Assembly (NCBI GenBank): GCA_018716015.1
Contig: DVKM01000057.1
Coordinates: 62,001-126,000 of the forward strand
Length of the DNA stretch: 64,000 nucleotides
From: Candidatus Enterenecus stercoripullorum
GTDB taxonomy: Bacteria > Bacillota > Clostridia > Oscillospirales > Oscillospiraceae
Reading direction: 5' to 3'
The translations under genes were made by a program, and so were the position numbers. The notes below the pieces were generated by a model. The model saw only the letters and a list, made by a program, of their open reading frames with translations, was not told the origin of the DNA and did not search any database. Positions 1 to 9,669 of this stretch are shown in pieces. The stretch's first letter is position 1, and each line of letters begins with the position of its first letter.

Positions 1-1
1 T

Positions 2-505
2 GCGAAAGGCTGCCGGGACAAGGCGATGCTGGAGGTGCTTTACGCTACTGGGATCCGCGTGTCTGAACTAATTGCGCTAAACATCCAGGACGTCAATCTG
101 CCGGTAAGCTTTCTTCGCTGTGCGGGCAAGCGCAAAGAGCGTATTGTTCCACTTTACCGGGGCGCTGTCAAGGCGTTGGAGGCCTATATCAAGGAAGTGC
201 GGCCACAGCTTCTGGAGGATCCTCAGGAGACCGCGCTGTTCGTCAATATGAACGGTGAACGGATGAGCCGCCAGGGTTTCTGGAAAATCGTCAAGCATTA
301 TCAGGAGAAAGCTGGGATCAGCAAAGATATCACGCCCCACACCCTCCGGCACTCCTTTGCCGCGCATTTGCTGGAGAACGGCGCGGATCTGAAATCCATT
401 CAGGAAATGTTAGGTCATGCGGATATCTCTTCCACGCAGATCTATACCCAAATCGTCAGTCAAAAGCTGAAGGATGTGTACATCAAGGCCCACCCCAGGG
501 CCTGA
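2..505 (+). CDS. Tyrosine recombinase XerC/XerD family, C-terminal part (5' end outside window)
   Basis: Frame is open to the window edge ([24 protein letters not shown]); catalytic [38 protein letters not shown] motif. Confidence 0.9.
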   Translation, partial: AKGCRDKAMLEVLYATGIRVSELIALNIQDVNLPVSFLRCAGKRKERIVPLYRGAVKALEAYIKEVRPQLLEDPQETALFVNMNGERMSRQGFWKIVKHYQEKAGISKDITPHTLRHSFAAHLLENGADLKSIQEMLGHADISSTQIYTQIVSQKLKDVYIKAHPRA

Positions 506-516
506 GCAGGATGCCA

Positions 517-554
517 CGGCAAGTCTGCCTTCCATGGTCAGGCTTGCCGTTTTT
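517..554 (+). terminator. Rho-independent terminator after xer gene
   Basis: CGGCAAG...CTTGCCG stem followed by TTTTT. Confidence 0.7.
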
Positions 555-610
555 CCTTGCCATGGCAAGGGCGGTATGGTAAAATGTTTAAATAGGCAGG
601 AGGGAATAGC

Positions 611-1117
611 ATGCTGATTTTAGGAATCGATCCGGGCTACGCCATCGTCGGTTTCGGGGTAGTGGAAAGTTCCGGAGGAAAGCAGCGTCTGGTCAGCTGC
701 GGCGCGATCAACACGCCTGCCGGCATGGCCCTTCCTGCCCGGCTGCTTCAGATTGCGTGGGATATGGAAGCGCTGATCGGACGGTTTCACCCCCAGGCCA
801 TGGCTATCGAGGAGCTGTTTTTCAATCATAACGTGACCACGGGAATCGGGGTCGCCCAGGCCAGGGGAGTCATCCTGATGACGGCTGAGAAGCTGGCAGT
901 TCCGATCTATGAGTACAACCCGTCTCAGGTCAAGCAGGCTGTGGTAGGCTATGGGAAGGCAGAGAAGCGGCAGGTCATGGAAATGACCAAACGGCTGTTG
1001 GGCCTATCTTCCGTCCCAAAGCCAGATGACGCTGCGGACGCGGTGGCCATCGCCCTGTGTCATGCCCGTTCCGCTACCTCTTTATTAAAAGTATATCACC
1101 GATCATCCGAACATTAA
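611..1117 (+). CDS. ruvC: Holliday junction endodeoxyribonuclease RuvC
   Basis: MLILGIDPGYAIVGFGVVE, AIEELFFNHNVTTGIGVAQARGV, PDDAADAVAIALCHA motifs; followed by ruvA and ruvB. Confidence 0.97.
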   Translation: MLILGIDPGYAIVGFGVVESSGGKQRLVSCGAINTPAGMALPARLLQIAWDMEALIGRFHPQAMAIEELFFNHNVTTGIGVAQARGVILMTAEKLAVPIYEYNPSQVKQAVVGYGKAEKRQVMEMTKRLLGLSSVPKPDDAADAVAIALCHARSATSLLKVYHRSSEH

Positions 1118-1136
1118 CGCCAAAGGAAGCTGATCC

Positions 1137-1742
1137 ATGTTTTACTATGTCCAAGGCACTGTTGCCTACATCGGGCCCTACCTGGCTGTGATGGACTGCG
1201 GCGGGGTGGGCTATGCCTGCCGTACCACCAATCACACCATCGCCGCTCTGACCCGTGGGAAGACGGCCAGGCTGTATACATACCTCCATGTCAGGGAGGA
1301 AGTATTTGAACTTTACGGCTTTGTCTCAGAAAACGAGCGGAGCTGTTTTGAAATGCTGATCGGGATTTCCGGTGTTGGGCCCAAAGCGGCCTTGGCCATT
1401 CTTTCCTCCAACACGCCGGAGGGATTGGCTTTGGCCATTGTGTCCGGCAACGAAAAGGCATTGACCTCCGCCCCGGGGGTCGGGAAAAAGATCGCCCAGC
1501 GGATCATTCTGGAGCTGAAGGACAAACTGGCCAAGGGCCAGCTGCCTGCCGGCAGCGGAGAGAGCTTTGCAGGGGGCGTTACGGTCATCCCGGAAAATAA
1601 GGCCAGCGAGGCCGCCGCCGCTCTGGCGGTGCTGGGATATACCCAGGGGGAGATCAGCGCAGCCCTCAAAGGCATCGACGTGGACGCCCTGTCGCTGGAG
1701 GATGTGATCAAGCAGGCCCTTAAAAAGATGGTGAAGGGGTGA
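1137..1742 (+). CDS. ruvA: Holliday junction DNA helicase RuvA
   Basis: HVREEVFELYGF, GISGVGPKAALAILS, GVGKKIAQRIILELKDKL motifs. Confidence 0.97.
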   Translation: MFYYVQGTVAYIGPYLAVMDCGGVGYACRTTNHTIAALTRGKTARLYTYLHVREEVFELYGFVSENERSCFEMLIGISGVGPKAALAILSSNTPEGLALAIVSGNEKALTSAPGVGKKIAQRIILELKDKLAKGQLPAGSGESFAGGVTVIPENKASEAAAALAVLGYTQGEISAALKGIDVDALSLEDVIKQALKKMVKG

Positions 1743-1841
1743 GCGGGATGTGCCTTCAGGGGCGACTCACCTTTTGGAATATCTTCTGATTCTGGATTGC
1801 GGTCACAATGTCGGTATCGTTTCTCAACGCCACGGTGATCC

Positions 1842-2021
1842 ATGATCCCCTGGCTGCTCAGCAGCCTGGTGCGCAGCGGGGTAGGGATCACCCTCCTGCT
1901 CTCTCCCAGATACCCGCCCAGCTTTACTATGCGCTGGGGTGAGAAAAAGAGCAGGGCGATCATCCGGCTTGTGGCGGCCCTTGAAACTGTCTTCTCCTTT
2001 TGCGTTCGCATCTACACCTAA
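1842..2021 (+). CDS. Possible 59-aa small protein between ruvA and ruvB
   Basis: ATG...TAA read by hand: MIPWLLSSLVRSGVGITLLLSPRYPPSFTMRWGEKKSRAIIRLVAALETVFSFCVRIYT. Just under the supplied ORF-track cutoff; in-frame TGA lies directly upstream. Confidence 0.3.
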   Translation: MIPWLLSSLVRSGVGITLLLSPRYPPSFTMRWGEKKSRAIIRLVAALETVFSFCVRIYT

Positions 2022-2037
2022 ATGAGGAAGTGAGCAC

Positions 2038-3093
2038 TTGAGCATTGATTTTTCCGACACCGGCTTTGAAATGGAGGAACCCCTGGTCACCACATCGTTG
2101 ACCCATGCGGACGAGGGGGAGTACTCTCTTCGGCCGAAAATACTATCTGAATATATCGGTCAGGAAAAGGCCAAAGGAAACCTGGAGATTTTCATCCAGG
2201 CGGCTAAGATGCGCAAGGAGCCCCTGGACCATGTGCTGCTTCACGGCCCACCTGGCTTGGGCAAGACAACCCTGTCCGGCATCATCGCCAATGAGATGGG
2301 GGTCAATATTCGTATCACCTCCGGTCCGGCCATCGAGAAGCCGGGAGATCTGGCCGCGCTGCTGACCAATCTTCAGGAGAATGACATCCTATTTGTGGAC
2401 GAGATCCACCGGCTCAACCGCTCTGTTGAGGAGATCCTCTATCCCGCTATGGAGGACTATGCCATTGATATCATCATTGGCAAAGGCCCTTCGGCCAACT
2501 CGATCCGGCTGGATCTGCCCAAATTTACCCTGATCGGCGCCACCACCCGGGCAGGGCAGCTGTCCGCGCCCTTGCGGGACCGGTTTGGCGTCACGTTACG
2601 GCTGGAGCTGTACACCCCCCAGGAGCTGGCCAAGATCGTCACCCGGTCCGCCGGCATTCTGGATGTTCCCATTGAGGAAGCCGGTGCTCTTGAGATTGCC
2701 CGGCGCAGCCGGGGCACCCCCCGCATCGCCAACCGGCTTTTACGGCGGGTGCGTGATTTTGCCCAGGTGACCGCCGGTGGCGTGATCACCCGGGACGTGG
2801 CAGACCGGGCATTGCAGGCCCTGGAAATTGATCCGCTGGGGCTGGACAATATTGACCGGCGTATGTTGCTCAGCATCATCGAAAATTACGGCGGAGGCCC
2901 CGTGGGGCTGGAGACCCTGGCCGCCACCATCAACGAGGAAACCGTCACTCTGGAGGACGTCTACGAACCCTACCTGATGCAGCTGGGTTTTCTGACCCGC
3001 ACACCCCGGGGGCGGTGCGTGACTCCAAAGGCCTATCAGCATCTGGGGATCCGGATGCCAGACGGGCAGGGAATGGAGCAGCTCACCTTTTAA
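2038..3093 (+). CDS. ruvB: Holliday junction branch migration DNA helicase RuvB
   Basis: [73 protein letters not shown] start. Confidence 0.98.
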   Translation: MSIDFSDTGFEMEEPLVTTSLTHADEGEYSLRPKILSEYIGQEKAKGNLEIFIQAAKMRKEPLDHVLLHGPPGLGKTTLSGIIANEMGVNIRITSGPAIEKPGDLAALLTNLQENDILFVDEIHRLNRSVEEILYPAMEDYAIDIIIGKGPSANSIRLDLPKFTLIGATTRAGQLSAPLRDRFGVTLRLELYTPQELAKIVTRSAGILDVPIEEAGALEIARRSRGTPRIANRLLRRVRDFAQVTAGGVITRDVADRALQALEIDPLGLDNIDRRMLLSIIENYGGGPVGLETLAATINEETVTLEDVYEPYLMQLGFLTRTPRGRCVTPKAYQHLGIRMPDGQGMEQLTF

Positions 3094-3185
3094 CGTGCCG
3101 CCGGAAGACCATTATTGATGGGGAATTTTTCATCCTTCCTTCCGGGCAGGGGAAGGGGTAAATTGATCGCGAGGTGCATATAACT

Positions 3186-4550
3186 ATGGGAAAATTGTTT
3201 GGGACAGACGGCATCCGCGGCGTGGTCAACGCCGGTCTGGATGCGGATTTGGCCTATAAGGTGGGACTTGCCACTGCGGTTGTATTGGCGAAAGGGAAAC
3301 AGGCGGGGGAGAAGCCTCTAGTCACCATTGGCAAAGACACCCGGATCTCCGGCGATCTGTTGAAGGGATCGCTGATCTCAGGGCTTTGCACGGCCGGAGC
3401 CGATGTGTTGGACCTGGGTACCATTCCTACCCCCGGTGTCGCCTGGGTCACAGTGGACCGGAAGGCGGACGCCGGCATTGTGATTTCCGCGTCCCACAAC
3501 CCCTTTGAACACAACGGCATCAAGATTTTTAACGGCCAGGGCTTCAAGCTGTCTGATGAGTTGGAGGAAAAGATCGAGGATATCGTCCTGTTCAGCTATA
3601 ATAATATTCCCCGCAAAACCCATGGTGAAATCGGACGGGTCAGCTATGTGGCTCCGTCCGCGTCAGAGGACTACATTGACCATTTGGCCGGCACCATCTC
3701 CTCCAACCTGGCCGGCATGCGCATTCTGGTGGACTGCGCCAACGGGGCCGCCTCCGCCACAGCCGCGCGGTTATTTGACCGATTTGCGGATCTGAGTACC
3801 GATGTGATCAATGCCGATCCCAACGGGGTCAACATCAACGACAGGTGCGGTTCCACCCATATCGACGCGCTGTCCGCCATGGTAAAGGCCGGCGGTTATG
3901 ATATCGGTATCGCCTTTGACGGGGACGCGGACCGCTGTCTCGCCGTGGATGAGCTGGGCAATCTGATCGACGGAGACCAGATCATGGCTGCCTGCGGAGT
4001 AGATCTCCGCGAGCGGGGCAAACTTTCTGGGAATACCGTGGTCGCAACAGTCATGAGCAACATCGGCCTGCATACCTTCATGCGAGAGCATCACCTGAAT
4101 CTGGAATGTACCAATGTGGGAGATCGCAACGTCCTGGAATGTATGTTGGAGAAGGGGTATGTGATTGGGGGGGAGCAGTCTGGACACATGATCTTTCTGG
4201 ATCACGCCACCACTGGAGACGGCGAGCTGACCGCGCTTCAGATCTTGGACCTGCTGTTTCGCAGCGGAAAAACGGCCTCCGACCTATTTGGCCGCTGCAA
4301 ACGCTATCCTCAGGTGCTGATCAATGTCCCCGTGGCCGACGCGGACGCCAAACAGCGGATCATGTCCGCAGACTGGCTCACACAGGCCATCCAGGAACAG
4401 GAGGGGTATCTGAATGGGGATGGCCGTATCCTGGTTCGTCCATCCGGAACGGAGGCTTTGATCCGTGTCATGGTGGAAGCCAAGAAAGACCAGGCTGCGT
4501 TGAAGATTGCACAGGAATTGGCAAATCTAATAAAATCAGAAAATCACTGA
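3186..4550 (+). CDS. glmM: Phosphoglucosamine mutase
   Basis: MGKLFGTDGIRGVVN, VISASHNPFEHNGIKIF, FDGDADRCLAVDE, GGEQSGHMIF, RPSGTEALIRVMVEA. Confidence 0.98.
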   Translation: MGKLFGTDGIRGVVNAGLDADLAYKVGLATAVVLAKGKQAGEKPLVTIGKDTRISGDLLKGSLISGLCTAGADVLDLGTIPTPGVAWVTVDRKADAGIVISASHNPFEHNGIKIFNGQGFKLSDELEEKIEDIVLFSYNNIPRKTHGEIGRVSYVAPSASEDYIDHLAGTISSNLAGMRILVDCANGAASATAARLFDRFADLSTDVINADPNGVNINDRCGSTHIDALSAMVKAGGYDIGIAFDGDADRCLAVDELGNLIDGDQIMAACGVDLRERGKLSGNTVVATVMSNIGLHTFMREHHLNLECTNVGDRNVLECMLEKGYVIGGEQSGHMIFLDHATTGDGELTALQILDLLFRSGKTASDLFGRCKRYPQVLINVPVADADAKQRIMSADWLTQAIQEQEGYLNGDGRILVRPSGTEALIRVMVEAKKDQAALKIAQELANLIKSENH

Positions 4551-4581
4551 GAACACCTCCAGAAAAATTGCATAAAAATTA

Positions 4582-4610
4582 TTGACAAATAGCTGGATCT
4601 GTGATAAAAA
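4582..4610 (+). promoter_or_regulatory. Putative sigma-70/A promoter for the sigma factor gene
   Basis: TTGACA, 17-nt spacer, TAAAAA. Confidence 0.4.
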
Positions 4611-4626
4611 TATACAAGGTTGTTGT

Positions 4627-5217
4627 ATGGATTTTACAAAAGAGCGAACAAGTGAATTGAGCGACGAGATACTCTGTGCAAAGGCCTGTTCAGGGGATCG
4701 GCTCTCAGAGGAGCGCTTGGTGCTTCGGTACCAGCAGTTGACCCGCGCCTGTGCCCGCCCTTACTTTTTGGCGGGAGGCGATAGTGAGGATCTGATTCAG
4801 GAGGCCATGTTTGGGCTTTTGAAAGCCATCCGTGAGTTTGATCCCAAACGAAGCGTATCATTCCGAACCTTTGCTGAGGTCTGCATCCGGAACCGAATCC
4901 GTTCTGCCGTGACCTCTGCGGCACGGGGCAAGCACACCCCACTGAATCACAGCGTCCCGTTTGAGCTGTCTATGTTGGAAAGTGAAAACAGCCCGGAAGA
5001 GCTGGTGATCACGCGGGAAGAGGGGGAGGAGAGGCTGGATCAGATCAACCGCCGGCTTTCTCCTTTGGAACAGCGTATACTGGCCCTTTATCTCCAGGGA
5101 CTTTCCTATCGGGATATCGGCCGTCAGGTAGAGCGGCCCACAAAAGCGGTGGATAACGCGGTGCAGCGCATTCGCCGCAAGGTGGCCAAAGTTTACGGCG
5201 TATTCAGCGAAAGCTGA
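4627..5217 (+). CDS. RNA polymerase sigma factor, SigH-like
   Basis: GGDSEDLIQEAMFGLLKAIREFDPKRSVSFRTFAEVCIRNRIRSAVTSAARGKHTPLN and LSYRDIGRQVERPTKAVDNAVQRIRRKV. Confidence 0.9.
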   Translation: MDFTKERTSELSDEILCAKACSGDRLSEERLVLRYQQLTRACARPYFLAGGDSEDLIQEAMFGLLKAIREFDPKRSVSFRTFAEVCIRNRIRSAVTSAARGKHTPLNHSVPFELSMLESENSPEELVITREEGEERLDQINRRLSPLEQRILALYLQGLSYRDIGRQVERPTKAVDNAVQRIRRKVAKVYGVFSES

Positions 5218-5285
5218 CGCAAATATTATTACGGTCCCAGCAAAGTGATTTTTCCGGTTCTGGGCATCAAAGAGAGGGTATTTCC

Positions 5286-5564
5286 ATGTACGAAGACAAG
5301 ACTTTAGTATGCAAAGAGTGTGGACAGGAGTTTGTGTTCACTGCTGGTGAGCAGGAGTTCTATGCGGAACGCGGCTTCCAGAATGAGCCCCAGCGCTGCA
5401 AGGCTTGCCGCGACGCCCGCAAGGCTGCTGCCCGCGGACCCCGGGAGTACTTTACTGCCGTATGCGCCTCTTGCGGAGGTGAGGCCCGGGTCCCCTTTGA
5501 GCCCAAGTCCGATCGCCCTGTCTACTGCAGCGAGTGCTTCGCCAAAATGCGCGGCGAGGCTTGA
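5286..5564 (+). CDS. Zinc-ribbon domain-containing small protein
   Basis: Four CxxC motifs (CKECG, CKAC, CASCG, CSEC); 92 aa; followed by a strong terminator. Confidence 0.85.
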   Translation: MYEDKTLVCKECGQEFVFTAGEQEFYAERGFQNEPQRCKACRDARKAAARGPREYFTAVCASCGGEARVPFEPKSDRPVYCSECFAKMRGEA

Positions 5565-5592
5565 GCGGTCAAAGCAGAAGCGCATACCCAGA

Positions 5593-5627
5593 AACCGGTA
5601 CGGCCTAATCGGCTGTACCGGTTTTTT
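5593..5627 (+). terminator. Rho-independent terminator
   Basis: AACCGGTACGGCCTAATCGGCTGTACCGGTTTTTT hairpin plus T-run. Confidence 0.92.
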
Positions 5628-5659
5628 ATGAATACAAAGATAGATTTTAGCGCTTTCCC

Positions 5660-5688
5660 TTGTTCTAAGGGAAAAAGCATGATATAAT
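5660..5688 (+). promoter_or_regulatory. Putative sigma-A promoter for purB
   Basis: TTGTTC, 17-nt spacer, perfect TATAAT. Confidence 0.6.
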
Positions 5689-5750
5689 AATTGACAAATT
5701 GCCCTATGAAAAAGCCGCTGAATTTCAGCGCAGGGAGGTTGCGTTTCAAG

Positions 5751-7187
5751 GTGAACAAATCGATTTATGAAAGTCCGCTTTCTTCTCGCTATGCCAGCGA
5801 TGAGATGCAGTATATCTTCTCGCCGGATAAAAAGTTTTCCACCTGGCGCCGGCTTTGGATCGCCTTGGCCCGGGCGGAAATGGAGCTTGGCTTGCCCGTC
5901 ACCCAGGAGCAGATCGACGAAATGGAGGCCCATATCACCGATATCGACTATGACCTAGCAGCGCAAAAGGAGAAGGAATTGCGCCATGACGTCATGGCCC
6001 ATATTCACGCTTTTGGCGCGCAGTGCCCCAAGGCGATGCCCATCATCCATCTCGGGGCCACTAGCTGCTACGTGGGTGACAATACCGATGTCATCATTAT
6101 GCGGGAAGGTCTGTGCCTGATCCGGGATAAACTTGTGAAGGCATTACACAATCTGTCTCAATTTGCCCAGCGCTATCAGGCTCTTCCCACGTTGGGTTTT
6201 ACCCATTTTCAGGCGGCCCAGCTCGTTACCGTAGGGAAGCGGGCTACACTCTGGATGTATGATCTGCTGATGGATCTGGAAGAGGTGGAGCACCGCATTG
6301 CAAAACTGAAACTCCTAGGATGCAAGGGCACCACCGGCACCCAGGCGTCTTTCTTGGAGCTGTTTGAAGGGGATCATGAAAAATGTAAGGAGCTGGACCG
6401 CAAGATCGCTAAGGAAATGGGCTTTGACGCATCTGTTCCGGTCTCAGGCCAAACCTACTCCAGAAAAGTGGATGCCGATGTGCTATACGCACTTTCCGGG
6501 ATCGCCCAGTCCGCCAGTAAGTTTGCTACCGACGTGCGCCTACTGTGCCACCTGAAGGAGGTGGAGGAACCCTTTGAAAGCAAGCAGATCGGTTCCTCCG
6601 CCATGCCCTATAAGCGCAACCCCATGCGCTGCGAGCGGATCTGCGCACTGGCCCGCTATGTGATGGCTGATGTAGCTAACCCCACTTTCACTGCGGCTAC
6701 CCAGTGGTTTGAGCGCACCCTAGACGATTCCGCCAACAAGCGTATTTCCGTGCCGGAGGCGTTCCTCGCGGTGGACGCGATTCTCAACATCTATATCAAT
6801 GTCTCCGGCGGTCTTGTGGTCCATGAAAAAGTCATTGAAAAACACATTATGGAGGAATTGCCCTTCATGGCCAGCGAAAACATCATGATGGACGTGGTCA
6901 AACGGGGCGGCAACCGTCAGGAGCTACATGAACGCATCCGTGTCCACGCTCTGGAAGCCGGACACAATGTGAAGGATCTAGGGCTGTCCAACAATTTGCT
7001 GGATCTCATTGCAGACGACCCCATGTTTGGGATGACCCGGGAGGAACTGACCGACCATATGGAGCCATCTCGTTATATTGGCCGCTGTCCGGAGCAGGTT
7101 ACCGATTTCCTGAATGAATTTATCCGCCCGGTTCTGGCCGCCCACAAGGATGCACTCACGGAAAAAGATACAGAGCTCAAGGTCTAA
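5751..7187 (+). CDS. purB: Adenylosuccinate lyase
   Basis: YESPLSSRYAS, IIHLGATSCYVGDNTDVI, signature GSSAMPYKRNPMRCERICALAR; GTG start after GGGAGG. Confidence 0.97.
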   Translation: MNKSIYESPLSSRYASDEMQYIFSPDKKFSTWRRLWIALARAEMELGLPVTQEQIDEMEAHITDIDYDLAAQKEKELRHDVMAHIHAFGAQCPKAMPIIHLGATSCYVGDNTDVIIMREGLCLIRDKLVKALHNLSQFAQRYQALPTLGFTHFQAAQLVTVGKRATLWMYDLLMDLEEVEHRIAKLKLLGCKGTTGTQASFLELFEGDHEKCKELDRKIAKEMGFDASVPVSGQTYSRKVDADVLYALSGIAQSASKFATDVRLLCHLKEVEEPFESKQIGSSAMPYKRNPMRCERICALARYVMADVANPTFTAATQWFERTLDDSANKRISVPEAFLAVDAILNIYINVSGGLVVHEKVIEKHIMEELPFMASENIMMDVVKRGGNRQELHERIRVHALEAGHNVKDLGLSNNLLDLIADDPMFGMTREELTDHMEPSRYIGRCPEQVTDFLNEFIRPVLAAHKDALTEKDTELKV

Positions 7188-7230
7188 GGGATCAAAACTG
7201 GAACATGAAATCAGAGGGAGGATAAAAGTT

Positions 7231-8217
7231 ATGGCATCTTCCGTTTCTCGAATTGGGGTCTTTACCAGTGGTGGAGACGCTCCAGGAATGAACGCCGCCA
7301 TTCGGGCTGTAGTGCGTACCTCTTTGCATCTTGGGATTGAATGCATTGGAATTCGCAGAGGATATCACGGGTTGATCAATAGCGACTTTGTAAAACTCGG
7401 ATTTGAAAGTGTCAGCGACATATCCCGGCGTGGCGGAACGATGCTGTATTCTGCCCGCAGCAAGGAATTTATGGAGGAGGCTGGATTGAACAAAGCTCTT
7501 GCCACCTGTAAGCTTTTGGGACTGGATGCTCTTGTGGGAATCGGCGGTGATGGCACGTTTAAGGGGCTGTTGTCACTGGCAAAGGTGGGAATTTCTGTTG
7601 TCGGCATCCCTGGTACCATTGATAACGACATTGCCTGCTCTACTTATACCATCGGCTATGACACCGCCTGTAATACGGCGTTGGAGAGCATTGATCGTCT
7701 GCGGGACACTATGAAGTCCCACGAGCGTTGTTCCGTGGTCGAAGTCATGGGTCACCGCGCCGGACACCTGGCAGTTGCCGTGGGTATTGCCTGCGGCGCC
7801 ACAGTGGTACTTGTCCCGGAGCATGAGACGGATTTTGAATCCGAGGTGGCAGAGCCCATCCGCCGGGCCAGGATTGCGGGCCGCACGCATTTCATGATTA
7901 TCGTCGCGGAGGGTGTGCCAGACGGTGCCTATGGCGTGGCGCAGAAAATCCGGGACGAACTGGCCCTGGATACCCGTGTGACGGTTCTGGGTCATGTACA
8001 GCGGGGTGGTTCTCCCACTTCACGGGACCGCATGATGGCCACGTATATGGGCTACGAAGCTGTGCGGTTGCTGGCGGAAGGAAAGACCTGCCGTGTTGTC
8101 GCTGCTAAAGGGGATGACATTGTGGACTATGACATCACCCAGGCGCTTTCCATGACCAAGGGCCTTGATCAGCGCGGACTAGAAGTGATGCGCGCTTTGA
8201 CCGGGGTCCGGAAATAG
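7231..8217 (+). CDS. pfkA: ATP-dependent 6-phosphofructokinase
   Basis: GVFTSGGDAPGMNAAIRAVVR, GIGGDGTFKG, GIPGTIDNDI, GHVQRGGSPTSRDR: classical ATP-type signature residues. Confidence 0.96.
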   Translation: MASSVSRIGVFTSGGDAPGMNAAIRAVVRTSLHLGIECIGIRRGYHGLINSDFVKLGFESVSDISRRGGTMLYSARSKEFMEEAGLNKALATCKLLGLDALVGIGGDGTFKGLLSLAKVGISVVGIPGTIDNDIACSTYTIGYDTACNTALESIDRLRDTMKSHERCSVVEVMGHRAGHLAVAVGIACGATVVLVPEHETDFESEVAEPIRRARIAGRTHFMIIVAEGVPDGAYGVAQKIRDELALDTRVTVLGHVQRGGSPTSRDRMMATYMGYEAVRLLAEGKTCRVVAAKGDDIVDYDITQALSMTKGLDQRGLEVMRALTGVRK

Positions 8218-8230
8218 CTTTTGAAAGAAA

Positions 8231-8269
8231 AATGATGGCCTGGGGCTTGCCGCCTCCAGGCCATCATTC
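8231..8269. terminator. Hairpin terminator between convergent pfkA and pfp-like genes
   Basis: AATGATGGCCTGG / CCAGGCCATCATT, perfect 13-bp arms. Confidence 0.8.
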
Positions 8270-8284
8270 ATGTTCATGTATACT

Positions 8285-9532
8285 TTATTTTTTGGAAGAA
8301 GCAACCACTTTCTTCAAACGGGCAAAGCGGGGCAGTCCGCTTTCCACGGCCCGGTGGTTCTCACCCTGGATCAGAGGCAGGGCATAGTCAATAAATTCCT
8401 GGGTCACCCCATTGCCGTCCTTATTGATCCACTCCAGGGGCACTTTCTTTTCGTAGTTTGCCACCGCAGACAGATCAAACAGCTTGGTTTTGCAGGTGTA
8501 CTGCCCATCCTTACGGGTGCACGCAAAGCCCACCATCTTGTCGGTCTCGCCGGCAACCGCCGCTTCCACCGCCGCCTTGCCAGCCATGAAGGACTCGTCA
8601 ATATCCGTCTGAGACGCCAAGTGGGCGCCGCAGCGCTGCAAAAGGGACAGCTCGATGCCGCGCACCTTGGCGCCGGTCTTCTCCTTGACGATGTTGGCCA
8701 GCAGCGCGGCCAGGCCGCCCAGCTGAGCATGGCCAAACCCATCGGTGGCAGAGGTCTTGGCCTCGGACACAAAGGAGCCGTCGGCATAGTGAATGCCCTC
8801 AGAAACCGCCACAATGCAGTTGCCCTCGCGCTTGTAGATCTCCGTCACATCGGCCAGGAAGCGATCCATATTAAAGTCTACCTCGGGCAGGTAAATCAGG
8901 TCGGGGGCGCAGCCGACAACCCCGGCCAGAGCGGCGGAACCGGCCAGCCAACCGGCGTGGCGGCCCATGATCTCAATGATGGTCACCATGCCGGTATCAT
9001 ACACCCGGGCGTCCTTATAGACCTCAGCGCAGGAAGAGGCGATGTACTTTGCGGCGGAGGCGAAGCCGGGGCAGTGATCGGTTCCGAACAGATCGTTGTC
9101 AATGGTCTTGGGCACGCCCATAACGCGGCACTCATAGCCGGATTTGGACATATAGCGGCTGATCTTGGAGCAGGTATCCATGGAGTCGTTGCCGCCGTTA
9201 TAGAAGAAGTAACGCACATCGTACTTCTTGAAAATCTCCAGGATCCGCTTGTAGTCGGTGTCGTCCACATCGGGATCGGCGATCTTATAGCGGCAGGAAC
9301 CCAGCTCGGAGGATGGGGTGTTCAGCAGGAACTCCAGTTCCTTTTCGTCCTCTTCGCCCATGTCGTAGAGCTGATCGTTCAAAACCCCCTTGATGCCGTG
9401 GGCAGCACCATATACAGCAGTGATTTCAGGGGTGTCCAATGCGGTACGGATCACGCCATAGGCACTGGCGTTGATCACGGAAGTGGGGCCGCCGGACTGG
9501 CCGATGATGCAGGCGCCTTTCAGTTGAGCCAT
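8285..9532 (-). CDS. Diphosphate-type 6-phosphofructokinase (PPi-PFK, predicted)
   Basis: GQSGGPTSVINASAYGV; NGGNDSMDTCSK in place of GGDGT and GVPKTIDNDL in place of PGTIDND, the PPi-type residue pattern. Confidence 0.92.
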   Translation of the reverse strand: MAQLKGACIIGQSGGPTSVINASAYGVIRTALDTPEITAVYGAAHGIKGVLNDQLYDMGEEDEKELEFLLNTPSSELGSCRYKIADPDVDDTDYKRILEIFKKYDVRYFFYNGGNDSMDTCSKISRYMSKSGYECRVMGVPKTIDNDLFGTDHCPGFASAAKYIASSCAEVYKDARVYDTGMVTIIEIMGRHAGWLAGSAALAGVVGCAPDLIYLPEVDFNMDRFLADVTEIYKREGNCIVAVSEGIHYADGSFVSEAKTSATDGFGHAQLGGLAALLANIVKEKTGAKVRGIELSLLQRCGAHLASQTDIDESFMAGKAAVEAAVAGETDKMVGFACTRKDGQYTCKTKLFDLSAVANYEKKVPLEWINKDGNGVTQEFIDYALPLIQGENHRAVESGLPRFARLKKVVASSKK

Positions 9533-9590
9533 TTCAAAATCTCCTTACTATTATAGTCTTTATCAAAGTGGTCCACACCAAAAACACACA

Positions 9591-9622
9591 TTTCCGCTGG
9601 CGCACCATGGCACCAGCGGAAA
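9591..9622 (-). terminator. Hairpin between fba and the pfp-like gene
   Basis: TTTCCGCTGG / CCAGCGGAAA stem; minus strand then reads TGTGTGTTTTTGG. Confidence 0.6.
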
Positions 9623-9669
9623 CATGTTATGACTATTTTTACATGCCGATGGCGGCAGGTTTGTTCCCA

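Noticed and set aside
2-505. Short recombinase as a fragment or decayed integrase
   Set aside because: Open to the window start, so it is truncated by the window rather than degraded.
8270-9556. 428-aa plus-strand ORF
   Set aside because: Exactly antisense to the PPi-PFK gene; His/Gly/Ala-rich composition typical of an antisense GC-rich frame; no recognisable domain.
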